64,000 nt of DNA from Bugula neritina (Eukaryota > Bryozoa > Gymnolaemata > Cheilostomatida > Bugulidae). Position 1 is the stretch's first letter; every line of letters starts with the position of its first letter. The stretch is from contig OZ037768.1 in the NCBI GenBank assembly GCA_964035545.1, forward strand, positions 853,501 to 917,500, written 5' to 3'. Below, piece by piece: positions 34,760 through 64,000 of this stretch. The translations under genes were made by a program, and so were the position numbers. The notes beneath the pieces are model-generated. The model worked only from the letters and a program-made list of their open reading frames with translations. It was not told the DNA's origin and ran no database searches.

Positions 34760-37490
34760 GTAACCTACTACTCACACAAACTGCCGGTGATGAGTACTAC
34801 TATAACCATCTGGGAGCAAGCACTGAAATTAATACTTTGCTTGTTTTGCTGCACACCTTATAGTAAATTACCACATCCAATACAAGGTGCAAAGTAAATA
34901 TTATTAAATAAAATAAATAGCTAGTAGTAATGGTATTAATTACTTTTCACTTTCCCTATGTCTAGCCAAAGTTGTATTGATATTTTACTGACCAGATGCA
35001 TCAATGACTGGCTGCCTTTAAGTAGTTGGATCTAGTCAGCATGCTGCCTTTAAGTAGTTGCCACTAGTCAGCATCTCTCGAAAGGTTATCCATGGATTAC
35101 AATTAAATGTCAGAAATCTACAGCAAGAGTATTGAACAGTTTTTCCTTCCCTGCTGTAAGGTATTATAATTCTAGTTGTAATTAGCATGCGGCCCTCAGT
35201 AGAACATATCCCGCTAATTTGTCGAGAAACTTTTCTTAGAATCGTGTTACTTCCTTTATCTTACTGCCATGTCTGTTTATGGAGTGGCAGAGTAAGTCCT
35301 CGATCTTCAAATTCAACTTTGGAAGTTCATTACAAAACTGGTTCAGCTCCAACTCATTAAATCTGGCTGATCAATTAAAGCAAAGTATATGACAAATTTC
35401 AAGTAGTCTTATGTACCTTAAAATTTTCAGCACAATTTATCCAGTACTGTATTGTGTTTATTTTTAACAACAATACATTTCCTTTGTTAACTCTTTTGAT
35501 GAGCTGGAATTAATGCTAAAAACAAAACCTTCAGGGTATATGATGCAGTGTATCAAACCAATCACTTTCCTAGAAGAAACAATTCTTTATGATGTTGAAG
35601 CAGAATTCTACAATAAACTATCTAAGTTATAGATAGTCTAATAATAGAATAAACTAAGAAAATATTTTGTAGATTTTCTTATTTTTCAGTATTTTTTTCA
35701 GTCAATATAAAATGAAAAATTATATAGTGTTTGGTAAATTTGATTATAATTAGATAGCTAGGAGTTATAGTGTGGACTGCTACAGCCTGCAGTAAAGTAG
35801 TCTTGAATACTTGATGTTATTTCAAGTTACTGCCCACCAACATATTCCTTTCTAAGCAGTTTTCGATTTATCCAGCAAAGATCCACTGCCACCATTTTCA
35901 TCATTCAATGAACTTTCTAACACGTTGTATCTACAGCAGTCTTGAAGTATTTCAGAGTTATGATGGTACAAGACATACTGTATAGCAAGCTATATTTATG
36001 GTCAAACACCACAATAACACAGCAGCAGCATATAATGTTTCTCTAACAGCATACTGCTGCACGTGTCAGGAGATTGTGGACACCCATGGTCTACAGGACT
36101 ACATACCTTTTATTTAGCAGATTTGCTGTTGAGCTAATAGTCTTTCTTTGAAGAAAAAGTATATCCTATTTCAGCCAAACTGTCTCAGTAATTCTGAATT
36201 GGTAATACAATATGCAAATTATTTTGCTGTAACTTTCGCAGTTGATAAATGAAGTACATTATGTTTTTTGAGATTTGTTACTGTACTGAGGTGGATATAC
36301 TGAAGTGAGGTGTAGTTGAAGTTGTGGAGAGATCGTTAAAATTCTTGCCAGGTTATCTTTTATTGGTAGTCAAGATTTCTAATAATGTTAAGATTTTTAA
36401 ATAATATAGGAGAATATTGGCTAGAATTTTCAACACAGCAAAGGCTGTTGCTACAGTCTTCAGTAAGTGGGTCAAGTTGCAGGCAGAGATGCCATTTACA
36501 AGAGAAAACAGTATGAGAAGGCACATGCAGGCACCTGCAGTGAACAAACTGTTAGAAGAGCTTCAGTGCAGGATTTAGCTCTTCCACATCATTGATAACT
36601 GAAAATGCATTATTTTGTACTTAAAGCTTAGCTTTGATGTGATACTTGCAAACTTAAAATAACTTGTTTAAGTCTAATGGAAAAGCAATTTAAGGCCAGC
36701 TTAAAAACGCGGGCTCAATGGAAACAGTGCTACACTAGTTTTAATGGCTGGCAGTCCATTTAGGAGTAGCACTTTGTCTAAGCTATAATATTCTCGACGT
36801 ACAATCTCAGTAAACTGGAATCAAATTTGATTAACTTTTATCAAAAACAGAGTGCAGATATTTTCTTGGATATACTTTTTAGTTAGCATGATACTAAAGC
36901 AACTCCATTCAACATTGAATCAGCAAGTGCAATCCTCCTAGAACACCACTACACATAAATTACTCCTAATTAATTAGCACAGCCACTAGGCTAATCTATA
37001 TAACTCAATATACTCAAATAATTGTATTTCCAGTCACAGCTGAGGGCAATCAATGTCTGTCTTGCTCATAGACCAGCGGGCAATATGCTGGAGGATGGGG
37101 GGGGGGGTTTACACCCAGCCTTTAATGTATACTAGTTCTCAGACAGGCTATTATAATATACATATTTTGTATATCTGTAATTTTTATTAATGTTTGGAGT
37201 TATTCTGCCTATGCTAAACTAGCTAAGTTTAGCTATAACATAGTTGTGAGCTGCATGATAAATATATCTAGGAGTACACGTTGTACTAGACTCTTTATAG
37301 TGCAATGATCTTGTAGATGATATTTATACACTGTTCCAGAGTGTCATCTCTACATTAACTACACACAGCTCTGTCAACTGTGCATTTTGTATTTTTAAAT
37401 GAAATATTTTCTGATATTATCTGCAGCAATCGTAGAATTACACAGAAATTTATGTTGGCAGACCAGACTAGTCAGTAAAGGTGGCTGGAT
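34760..37490. other. AT-rich non-coding region
   Basis: No gene recognised. It contains a run of nine or more G at about 37098. Short open frames here show no domain or splice support. Confidence 0.4.
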
Positions 37491-37499
37491 TCCGAACTA

Positions 37500-37680
37500 T
37501 CCCTGAACTATTTCCTGGATTGTTGCCAACATGTACCTGCTGTAACATGCCAACATCACTATGTACCTGCTGTAACATGCCAACATGTATAACTTGTACA
37601 TCTACACACATTGCTAACGTGTACTAATTGTGTATCTACACACATTGCTAACATGTAATGAACTTGTATATCTATATCTC
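37500..37680. repeat. Imperfect repeat of TGTACCTGCTGTAACATGCCA words
   Basis: Two near-identical copies at 37530-37590, then diverged ACACATTGCTAACATGTA copies. Confidence 0.65.
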
Positions 37681-38416
37681 TGCCATTACATACTTTTGTT
37701 TGCTAATCCCCACAGCGAATTCTGTTTTACAGCAAGGAATATTATAATGTACAATTATCACATGTGTAGACTGCTTTTATTATGTAGCATAAACTTTGGT
37801 AGCTGAATAATATATAATGCAATCAATATAGACAAACGCTATACTGTTTGACCTCAACGCCAACGAATAAAAATAGACTAATAATTCAGTTAGCTGAGTA
37901 AAAAACACCAGGGTGTTGGCAAGGCAAGGTGTTGGTTAAACCGTAGTGAGCAAGTTTATAGTTTATTGGTTTGGAGTTTACTGGATTAGGAAAAGCATAA
38001 AAGTCAACAAAGTATTAACATAATAATTAAATATGCAAACAAGAACCTGATTTGCTATAATTTGCCCTCTATACCTTATGAAGTCAAGCCACAAAAGAGT
38101 ATGCATTTGGAGTCCAGTTTTTTTAGTACGATCCATACTTAAACATCTTTCTAGTTACATTAAGAAATTAACTTTGCACATGCTGGACTAACTTCTGTAT
38201 TGTTTAGAAAAACTTCAGGGGAATTAAATCTCGCTGGCTTAACAATTTAGCTATAACCACTTTAAAGCTGCAGATTATTATTGGGGGGGGGTGAATTAAG
38301 TTGACAAGCAATAAGTTGTAGCTAGTCTCTAAGAAAAAAAGCTAATTGATGTGGTCCTCGTGCTAGGCTAACTCAAGCAAAGTTATGTGTAATTATTAAC
38401 CTGAGGCTAACATTGG

Positions 38417-38540
38417 TCTATACTCTATGTTTTATACTCTATGCTCTATATTCTATACTCTATAGTCTATACTCTATATTCTATGCTCTATGGTCTATAG
38501 TGTATACTCTATAGTCTATACTCTATGCTCTATATGCTAT
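38417..38540. repeat. CTCTATAGTCTATA simple repeat
   Basis: Irregular repeat of TCTATACTCTATGC-like words. Confidence 0.8.
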
Positions 38541-38599
38541 ACCAAAGAAGCGTTATACTAGTTCTGTATTTAAAAACCTTTATTTAATTACATAATCTA

Positions 38600-41500
38600 G
38601 CAGAAAACAACAAAAATACAACAACTGCAATGTAAAAAATCTTTCCCACCCCAAAACATTAGCCCCAAATCCATTTCATCAAAACATGTGTGCTTGAAGA
38701 ATCTGAGTTGGACTGACAACAAATAGTATGTATGAATGTGACAACATCAAGCAGGTGCTCTAAGAGTGTCACGAGGGGTAACCTAGTAGCCAGGCTAGCA
38801 ACACTGACACTTGTTGCAGTATAATTGGATTTTAATCATTTTACTTATCATATGAAACACATTTGAGTGAAACTGTGTACATATATATACTAAGAAGCTT
38901 TGTTATAATACAAATGTAAATGTTAGATCTAAGAACAGAACAAAAGCATATATTATTACTGTAAAATGTTTAGAATAAAAAATAGAATCATAAAGCATAA
39001 CAAACAGCTCAGAAGTTAGATTTTACTTTAAAAATTTTGCAGCCAAAACTACTACCATATTTGGTTCAACTGTTTTTACATTAACAAAATATACTTGAAC
39101 AAATTAATAGAATGAAAGTAAATACTGTAAGTTTATGGAAAAACCCCCACAATTTTATCAATAAGTTGCTTTTTACGAAAAAGAGCTTTTATATATTGCG
39201 CAATAAAAGAGGACAGTTACGCTACTAAGAGCTCTCCATTGAATCTATAGTTTGTACAGTACAAAAATTGCTAGCTAAGATATACTTGTTCAGAAAAAGT
39301 TTGGTGAGATGCAGGAAGTTTTGAGGTTGCTGGTCGAATTGTTGCTTATAAGGAATATGAGGCTTGTGTTTTTAGCCATAATTACAAATGAACCAATAAA
39401 CCCTTCATGGCAAATACATTGCAATATAACAATTAACCTGTCAAATACTGGTTGCATCTGCATAAGCTACACTCCCACCTCCTTCCATTAGTGAATCACA
39501 GAGAAACCCTGACTGGCACATTGCAGTGGCAGTTTAAGTCATATCTTAGTGTAAGTTATATCTCAGTAGTATATACAAACTAAAGAGGCTGTAACTAACC
39601 GTCAGCATATTCTTGGCTTTAATTGTGACATCAAGTTGATTATTTAGGATGCATCTTTGTGATGATATACTAGCTTTGAGCTCTATTTGTGAATTTTGCA
39701 AACACTTTTTTATAAATAAAAGCTATTGCTTCTTTATTTTGATTTAGATTGAAATATAGCGTCACCATGATGACAACGAAGTAATATGCATGCATTGCAC
39801 AACTTGCATATTAATGCATAATTTGCAAGATACATGCCACTATTATGAAATTGTCTACCCGTCATAAGCACATTCTGAGAATAAGACAACTCAGAACATT
39901 CATTTGCATTTGAGATTTACCAGGTATGTAACTAGACAATGGCAATGAGTGTCATAAGCGCTGGACAAAACAAAATTGGAATCATTATCACTTGCAGCAA
40001 AAAATAACAGAGTGTATTATTATCATCACTATAATTTCAATATTAATAAAATATTTTGCAAATAGTTATGGATTTAAGGATTAATTTAGTCGAACTTTAT
40101 ACTAATTTTTAAACCATTAAAGTGCATTTGCTGGCTTTGAAGATACAAAAACACATTGGCATATCTTTTGACACAATAATATGCCAAATTTCATTTTCTG
40201 AAGTATGTATGACCTAGGATAGTCAGCTTTCTAACCATTACAAATTTACTAAATTTGTAAATTCTAATTAAAAACTGTCCTTCAGCTTTGACAGTACACA
40301 GGTTTACTTGAGCAATGTTTTCTGTAACATCAATTGACTTAGATTTCAAGGTTACAATTGAATAACAGTTATAATGAGATTTGCTTGATAGGTGATGGGT
40401 TAGTGTAACAAAAGCTATAATTTAATGGCCAGCAAATTTGTTGCATAATGTCAATATTTACTAGGTGAACTTGTAAAGATGAAAATATGAAATGCTTTCA
40501 GTTAAAAATTTGTCAACTGAAAGCATTTATTTACTATATCACTGGAGATGTGAACAAATATTTTTTGTAATAAGTATATAAGTTGCACTGTTTGTCATAT
40601 TATTTAAAATTATTTCATCAATTTCATTATAGGTTAGCTACACAAAATTATCAATGTATTCATAAATAACCAATTCAAAATTTTATGTTTTTTCAACCAT
40701 ATAGTGATATATGACTTTTCAACCATAAATACATTTAATTTTATAATGGTATTAAAAATGTTGAATTGGCCATTACATTAAACTAAAAAATATAAATAAA
40801 ATATATATTATTATATTTAACTTCAAATCCTATATTGGAATTAAATTTGCAAATATTAAAATTATCACCCACTAAGTCTAACTCTAAATCATTGTGTTTA
40901 ATTGACAAGTTAATGTTAACGGTAACTTTAGGATTTGAACATCTTCTCTAGCATGTAGCAAGAGGCGCATCTCTGCAGTTATTGTATACAGGCTAGCAAA
41001 TGTTTTTAGTGTGCTGCACTCTGTTTTTTGAAAGGAAACTGTTAGTGTTAGTGTTCCTGTTAGGTTGCTGATTTTGTAAAAATGGTTAAGCCTAAGGAGT
41101 CTCCCCTGCATGATACCCTGGTGAATTTAGTATTTTGGGTCTTGGTGTTCATTAGTTTATCGCAGGAGTTCGCTGGAGATGCATGATTTTCCCTATTATG
41201 ATTAAGAGAAGTCTCAATAAGAACTATAACTATAACTCCAAGTATAACTATAAGTGTAGGTGTAAGTTAAAGTTATGCATCATTTTGTATTCAATGAAAA
41301 GTATAATTGCAGTAATTATAAATAGAAAATTTTTGCCTCTATTAGTATGATAAGTCTTAGTTATACTTATAGTAACAATGATATTTATATAGCCGTTGTG
41401 ATAGTCATAATGATAATGATATTGATACTGAGAGTAGTAATTGTAAACCTAAGTTAATTAAATTTAAATGTAGGATATATGACGAATAAATTATATAACT

Positions 41501-44020
41501 ATCCAACAGGCGCGCGAGTAACGGACAACTCAATATAACATTATTAGCTAGCTGATAATGCGGAAAAAAGTCGCGTTCTTGACTTGTGCTCTGTTAATTA
41601 GAACAACAAGGCGCACATGTCATGTTTCGGTTTCCACAGTACAAGCCCATGCTACTGCGCGTAGTGCTATGCGGTAGCAATTCGCTAGTGTGAAAAGACA
41701 AGTTTTAGAGGCTTAAATTTTATTTATGTAGGTACAGTTTGCATATTTAGAATTTAGTTTAATATGCAGTATAAAAATAACTTTTTGTTTGTGTAAATAC
41801 TTACCTTCTGCCTTTTTCACTAATATTTCACGTTTCTTATTTTGATTTTCGGCAACAGCTAAGTTAAACTTAAAGTTTTAAAGTTAGACTACTCATTAAT
41901 AATTATTGTTATATTTTCCTTCAATTTTCTACCATACCTCAGTGATAGTTTGATATACATACAATGGCTTTCTCACTGAAACATAGCTTATTATCATTAC
42001 CATTATCTCTGCAAGTGCATATGACTTTAAATTAATAAGAGTAAGAGTAACCTCTTAAAGTTAAAGTTAAGGTCTTAGCTAAGAAAAAGATTAAATTTAA
42101 TCATCATCATGATCATAACTATCACTATATAGCATTAGATAAATGGACAACCACTACAGTTTTCTTTATTTTTAAGCTTAATTAATATAAATTGGTAATT
42201 TTACAGTATCAGTATGCTTACTTAGCAAGGCGTTGAAAGATATTTACCTTTTCCAATACTCATACTGAATACAGCTCTAACTAACTACTAAGAGTGACTT
42301 TGAAACTCATGTATCATGTATTCATGCTGAACATGAACTCTTTAATAAAATTAAAGACTCAAACTCAAAGCAATATTTAGGCAGAATAAACAATGAATGC
42401 ATTTAGTGTTTGCTAACTATGACTATAACCTAACTTACTTGAGTCAAATTATTTTTATTATGTAAGTTATAAGTATAATTTCTGTGATTCATATTTATAC
42501 AATTTAGTTATTGAACGTTAGTTTTTTTCAACTCACTGAATACTGTTGGTGTTACTAAATAATATTGCAGTAAGCACAATTAATGGCCATAGAACATTTC
42601 AGTCTCCCACTCAATTAAAAACAATAGATTAGAGCACAATTTTCTAGCAATAAGTCAAAACCATTTAAAGTTTCATTACAAGAATATTAGTTATTTAATA
42701 CTATGCACTAAAATAGGCTAAAACTTAGATGTCTTCACCCTAAACTCAACTATGTAGTATTAAACCTTATAATTGTACTAGTAATGTCAAGCTTTTTCAG
42801 TTAGAGTGTTAGACTTTACCATCAAGTTGCAACTTATTAAAATTGGTTAAAAGCCTTGCATTCAGCAATAACTGAATATAGAGTGTATTATATATATAAC
42901 AGTTACAAAACAAAGAGTGTCTAGTTATCTACCTTAGGACTCAACAACTCGTGGTGATTGTAGCACTCATATTCAACTAGCAATCGGCATGAGTCAGTTA
43001 TGATTTCTAATCTTGGATAGTTGCAAGTTTTTACGCAATATCTGTCTCAGGATAAATACTGTCTTCCGTCATGCAATCTGGTAAGTTTGTCTTACAAATT
43101 GCTTCACCTAAAGTGTGCCAATTTTGTTCTAATTGCATCTTTTGTATAAATTGCAATAAATATGAAATCTGTGACAATGAAAAGAGCTGGTTAAGCACAT
43201 TTTTATCAGCTGCATAGGACATGCTCAGTAGAAGCAGGCTAATTTTAGTCTCTGTCCAAAATATCACAAGAATGTCCACAGCTTTGAGTTAAACAAACAT
43301 GTAGATTGTCGGGTGTGGGATAGCTGCAGCTGCATTTGCATAACCATGATCCAGATTTTTCGGTCAGTATTGCACCCATTAGGCATTCTTTGATTTTAGA
43401 TAATAATATTACCTCTTTTCAATAGCTATTTGAGAGAGATGAGGCTTCAATTGAAGAAAAGAATCATTCTGTTTTAAACTACATACAATATAGACACATT
43501 GTTATCGTAGCATCTCTTGTGACATACCTACTACCACCCATACCTGCCTTTTAGTGAAGCTTCTTTTAATTCTTAACAAAAATCCGTGTCTGGGTGAATG
43601 ATGCTATACTGCAGAGTCTCATATTCACATAAAATGCAATAAATCTATTTTTAAATAAATTTTTATATCAGCTGATTTCTGTCCAATAACTCATTCCTTG
43701 TGTGTGTTACAATATGTTCTTACACTATGTACTTACAATTTGTTGACATAAATGTACATAAACCTAACTGGGTGTATGTCAAATGGCCCTAACTTTTTTA
43801 AATTTTAAGCATACTATTGGAGTTGCACAAGTGCACAACGTTTACTGTTTCCTTTCTCCAAATATTTTATTAAATGGCAAAGAAGTTGATCACCATTTAT
43901 GCTAGTTTTAGTGTTTGTGTTTCTCTCCCAGACTATTGTATGCATATTATTATAATAACACCAAGACTGTAATGTTTTTATAATCACTTTGAGAAATAAC
44001 ACACTCATTCTAGAACTTTC
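38600..44020. other. AT-rich non-coding region upstream of the calcium channel exons
   Basis: No coding exon could be supported. It is probably intergenic or the first long intron of the calcium channel gene. A more GC-rich patch at about 41510-41700 includes CTACTGCGCGTAG, which may be regulatory. A hairpin is at 40490-40528. Confidence 0.4.
40490..40528. repeat. Perfect 14-bp stem hairpin
   Basis: AAATGCTTTCAGTT (40490-40503) and its exact complement (40515-40528) with an 11-nt loop. Confidence 0.8.
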
Positions 44021-44030
44021 TTTCTTCTAG

Positions 44031-60646
<16,616 letters not shown>

Positions 60647-61139
60647 GTAAGTACTATATACTCTACACTCCTGTCTTCTCTCTTATAATTATCTGTTTTG
60701 TAAGAAAACAGGTGGATATAGCTAAATGGGTAAACCCCTCCTCTTCATCTCTACTCACTCACTCTTGATATATTCATGCAGTGTTGTGTTAGTAGTTAGG
60801 CTGAAGCACTGTTGAGTAGTGAAGTAGCTGTAGTTATAGTATTTTGGTTACTGTTTCTTCTCCTGCCTCAGTAAATCCATTAATATTCTATTTGTTTGGT
60901 GAATCCATTTAATCCTTTTTATGCATTGCCCAGCATTCCTGCTTTAGTAGTGCACTCTAGTTAATTTGTGATCACATTTTTGTAAGCTTGTTATAGATTC
61001 TAGTTAATAGAGACTTATGGTTTCTAAATGTACATGCTTCAGGCGTACAATAACTAGTTTATACACCCCCTTTTTACAACAACTACTTTATACACCCCCT
61101 TTTTACAACCGCACTGTACTTTTACTTACGTATATTCAG

Positions 61140-61181
61140 AATCTACTCAACCTACGTCAAACAAGGGGCTAAGATACCCGG
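61140..61181 (+). other. Candidate 42-nt cassette exon of the calcium channel
   Basis: Pyrimidine-rich acceptor ending ATATTCAG, 42 open bases encoding about IYSTYVKQGAKIPG in the frame set by exon 18, then donor GG|GTGAGT. The length is a multiple of three, so inclusion keeps phase. It would sit in the IIIS3-S4 linker. No homology is recognised. Confidence 0.4.
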
Positions 61182-61199
61182 GTGAGTAGCGACACTTAG

Positions 61200-61960
61200 T
61201 TATTTGCTACATGTATATGAAGTTATGCTCTCTTTGCCTGCAGCAATTAACTCTTTCAATGTACTGCCAAGCAAGCCAAGCATTGCAAAGTCTCACCACC
61301 GTTAGCCTTTGGTTAAAACAAAGTGTTGTTTCTCTCATTACCATCACCACACTGACCGTATTAGCACTGGCAGTAGCACTGACACTGCTACTGCTGACAG
61401 TGCTAATACTCAAGCTTGCATGCACTCATTGCCCATAATATTTGTCTGACAGAGATGTCTTCGGTGTAGACGTTCTTGCTGCAACAGTTAATGCTTACAC
61501 CTAGCCAGATTAGACCTCATTGCCATCCAAAGTCCCTCGACTTGCCTATAGTTGCGGACATCACCTCACTCCTTGTACATGCCTTGCACTATTGCATTGG
61601 ATATCTGCTTGTAATAAATAGCTTGCAGTTCCTGCTAATAACAGCCAAAGTAACTGCGGGTGTCTGGTCCAGATTACATAATCTCCCCTAACTCACAGGT
61701 CTCTTGGCAGCTTCTATCCTCGAATATTTATGCTCCAAACTCATTTCTAGTAATATTTTGTTGTTAACTGTATTTGTTTTATTTTATTTGTAACTAGAAT
61801 ATCAGGTTACTTTTTGCTTTTGCTTATTTTCAATTTTTATAAAGTTTAGACTTTTAGTTACTTTTATTTATAAAGATATTAGTATTCATTTTTGCCTCTT
61901 ACTAAAGGAAATACCCTAACCTATAGGGCTTTAACCTGTTGCATATCACATTCATTATCT
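61200..61960. other. Calcium channel intron sequence of mixed composition
   Basis: Less AT-rich than its surroundings, with overlapping open frames on both strands (61207-61438) that show no known domain. It may be an old transposon remnant. I cannot classify it. Confidence 0.25.
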
Positions 61961-62055
61961 GCTGTATATTACACTCACTATCTGCTGTATATTACACTCA
62001 CTACCTGCTGCATATTACACTTGGTGTCTGCTGCATATTACACTCGGTGTCTTCT
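61955..62055. repeat. Imperfect repeat TCTGCTGTATATTACACTCA
   Basis: About four units of 23-25 bp in the last visible calcium channel intron region. Confidence 0.8.
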
Positions 62056-62336
62056 GTATATCTAACTTTCATTGGCTGGCTATCAATTTCATATCATAAA
62101 ATGTAACTAAACTTTTCAAAATATTAAAATTGACTTTTCTGTAATGGAGAATTAGTAAATGATAAACTTAAAAATTAACCAAATAAAATTTTAGAGTTTT
62201 AAAATGCTTTTTAAAAATAACCTTTTGTGCCTTCTCAAGCTTTTACTGCAGACGAAGACATAACTAGCACTGTCGTCTGCTAGTCAACTGCAGACGTCAC
62301 ACAACCAGCACTATTTTCACTTGAATCATTTTTCAG

Positions 62337-62366
62337 CTTTGCAGTCTTGTACCCTGTTTACTCCAG
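62337..62366 (+). other. Candidate 30-nt microexon, copy 1, calcium channel IIIS3-S4
   Basis: Acceptor TTTTTCAG, 30 bases, donor GTAATC. In the frame from exon 18 it reads about HFAVLYPVYS. It is the partner of 63736-63765. Confidence 0.45.
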
Positions 62367-62399
62367 GTAATCACTATGTCAAGTGTGATCTACAGTTAT

Positions 62400-63380
62400 T
62401 GTTTGTGTCCCTAAACCACACTTATTTTAGTTCACTTATTTGATGATCTTAGTTGTTATGTGACATTTATTGGACATTGAGATTAAAAGAAACTAAGCAC
62501 GATTGTCACAGTATTTAGTCTTGATAATCTTAATATTGTAAAGTTTTTGTGAAGAAATTAAATCAGTTTTTATTTTGATTAAAGTTTAGTAAAATTTATG
62601 AAAATTATTGTCTGGTTTTCAAGACGCCATACTTTTAACCTCTCATTGTCTGATGTCCTTAATGTGGGTTCAACTCTGTATGAATATCAATCATTAGTGA
62701 TTATATATTTTGTAATTGTGTTTCAATCAAGGTAATTCAATAAGTCTTTCCTCAACATAAAAACCTCTTCGTTAATATAAATGTTATGTAATTAGGCTAG
62801 TTGGGGCAGTCATATTTACAAACATCTTTCATTTAATAAAGTTATTTTTATGCAAGTGGATGTTTTCAACTACCTATCTAATAACTGGAAAAACTTGATA
62901 GCTGATTTTGAGGTTAAGAAAAACTTTAAACTAATGATATAAGTGGAAACCAGTGTGTTAGATGAATTTGGTTGTCCAGTATGATATATGTTTGTGTCTA
63001 ACACCTTAGTCTGTTCTTTGTAGTTGGTCATTAGTTTAACTTTAGTGTTGTCAAACCGTAGACATTGGAAAGTATAGTTTGTCAAATTTGCTTGTGTTAC
63101 ATTGATGATCAAATAAACTTTTGTTACAACCCTATAAGAGAAGGGAGAGTGCTAAGTTGAACTATAAAAATAATATCAACACTGATTCTATATTTGATTA
63201 TTTATTCTATTCTATGAACTCCAAAAGTTTCCATCTAGGAAATAACCAGAATTTTTTTGTTTCTATGTGATTTAGTTATATTTAAAAGCTTACATATATG
63301 TTAATAAATTTAATAAAAATTATTTCTGTTGTTGACCTTGATGCGTCTTATTTTGTAAAGTAAAGTTACACCCCTTTTGA
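62400..63380. other. AT-rich sequence between the two candidate microexons
   Basis: No gene recognised. A short open frame on the minus strand (62870-63112) has no domain support. Parts resemble sequence after the second microexon (TTGGACATTGAGA), pointing to local duplication. Confidence 0.35.
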
Positions 63381-63384
63381 TCAT

Positions 63385-63565
63385 AATACTTACTAGTCAG
63401 TTACTACTAGCTAGTTAATTACTATCTAGTAACTAGCTAGTAACTAAATAACTACTAGTTGATAAAGTTCTGATAGTCACTTACTAGCTAGTAACTTACT
63501 AGTTAGTAACTTACTAGTTAGTAACTTACTAGTTAGTAACTTACTAGTTAGTAACTAACTAGAAA
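63385..63565. repeat. ACTAGTTAGTAACTT array
   Basis: About ten units of 15-16 bp. ACTAGT and AGTTACTA words make the array partly self-complementary. Confidence 0.88.
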
Positions 63566-63735
63566 CATTCGTCTTTCCTGCCTACAACTCTACTACACCT
63601 GACTATTCCAAACACTACATGTTATACTATGCTATGGCCGCAAACTTAGGCTGCTTTTTATGTTGCCTTTAATATTTGGTTGACCCTCGGACAGCTTCCT
63701 GCTGATATTGTTTATATGTACTTTTGGTGTTTCAG

Positions 63736-63765
63736 CTTTGCAGTTTTATACCCTGTTTACTCCAG
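63736..63765 (+). other. Candidate 30-nt microexon, copy 2, calcium channel IIIS3-S4
   Basis: Acceptor GTGTTTCAG, 30 bases, donor GTAACC. It differs from copy 1 at two bases, both silent in the channel frame. Confidence 0.45.
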
Positions 63766-64000
63766 GTAACCGAGTTACAAGACACATAATTATGATTTAT
63801 ATCTGTGGTGTCACTGTGACCATTGGACATTGAGAGTATTTGAGCATATTTTACTAAACAAATACTATTAGATAATAAAGAGCTCTTGCTAGAAAAGATG
63901 CCTTAAGGCGATAGGTGTATGAATTTATCACTGGTTGTTACAAAAATGACTCTCTTAAGAAAAAGTGATTTCTACCAGGCTAATTGGTTAGCAAAAGAAC

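Noticed and set aside
35273-35292. Possible first coding exon of the calcium channel (ATG TCT GTT ... GCAGA|GTAAGT)
   Set aside because: Its phase (2) does not fit the exon at 44031, which needs phase 1, and nothing else supports it.
61207-61438. Small proteins on both strands
   Set aside because: No domain, no splice logic with the channel gene, and probably old repeat sequence.

Overview
The window is animal nuclear DNA. It is AT-rich and intron-rich, with GT-AG introns, one AT-AC intron, and genes typical of metazoans. A Cav1-like calcium channel with a beta-subunit binding site, ANKAR, PDSS1 and a ZIP4/ZIP12-type zinc transporter together point to an invertebrate, perhaps a sponge or another non-bilaterian. 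That taxonomic guess is weak and rests on gene style only. All exon edges were read by eye from splice signals, frame and family motifs, and may be off by a base or two.

Layout. (1) 1-6.2 kb: the 5' end of a ZIP transporter gene on the minus strand (ZIP-A, running off the left edge), followed by a broken fragment of PDSS1 on the plus strand. (2) 7.4-18.5 kb: a complete second ZIP gene (ZIP-B, minus). (3) 18.9-22.6 kb: a complete PDSS1 gene (plus), head-to-head with ZIP-B across a short promoter region with GC boxes. Blocks 1 and 2-3 are copies of one tandem segmental duplication. (4) 23.3-27.7 kb: the armadillo and ankyrin part of ANKAR (minus), tail-to-tail with PDSS1. (5) 28-44 kb: about 15 kb without a convincing gene, holding tandem repeats, a small mariner-like element and hairpins. 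(6) 44.0-60.6 kb, probably beyond the right edge: a voltage-gated calcium channel alpha1 gene (plus), 18 exons from the N-terminal region to segment IIIS3. Its intron 1 (first intron visible here) is a U12-type AT-AC intron.

The most striking property is the density of intronic minisatellites, many of which begin at a 5' splice site. In at least three introns the repeat unit carries copies of the exon end and/or the splice donor, so the intron holds 5 to 22 near-perfect decoy donors. Other notable points are a pair of 30-nt candidate microexons in the calcium channel IIIS3-S4 region that differ only at synonymous sites; a PDSS1 pseudogene fragment with one near-identical exon beside a badly decayed one; and a 344-bp palindromic-ended MITE inserted inside a minisatellite.

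The genes do not form one pathway. ZIP imports zinc at a membrane, PDSS1 makes the ubiquinone side chain in mitochondria, ANKAR is a scaffold-type repeat protein, and the channel admits calcium on depolarisation. The only likely shared regulation is the ZIP/PDSS1 bidirectional promoter.
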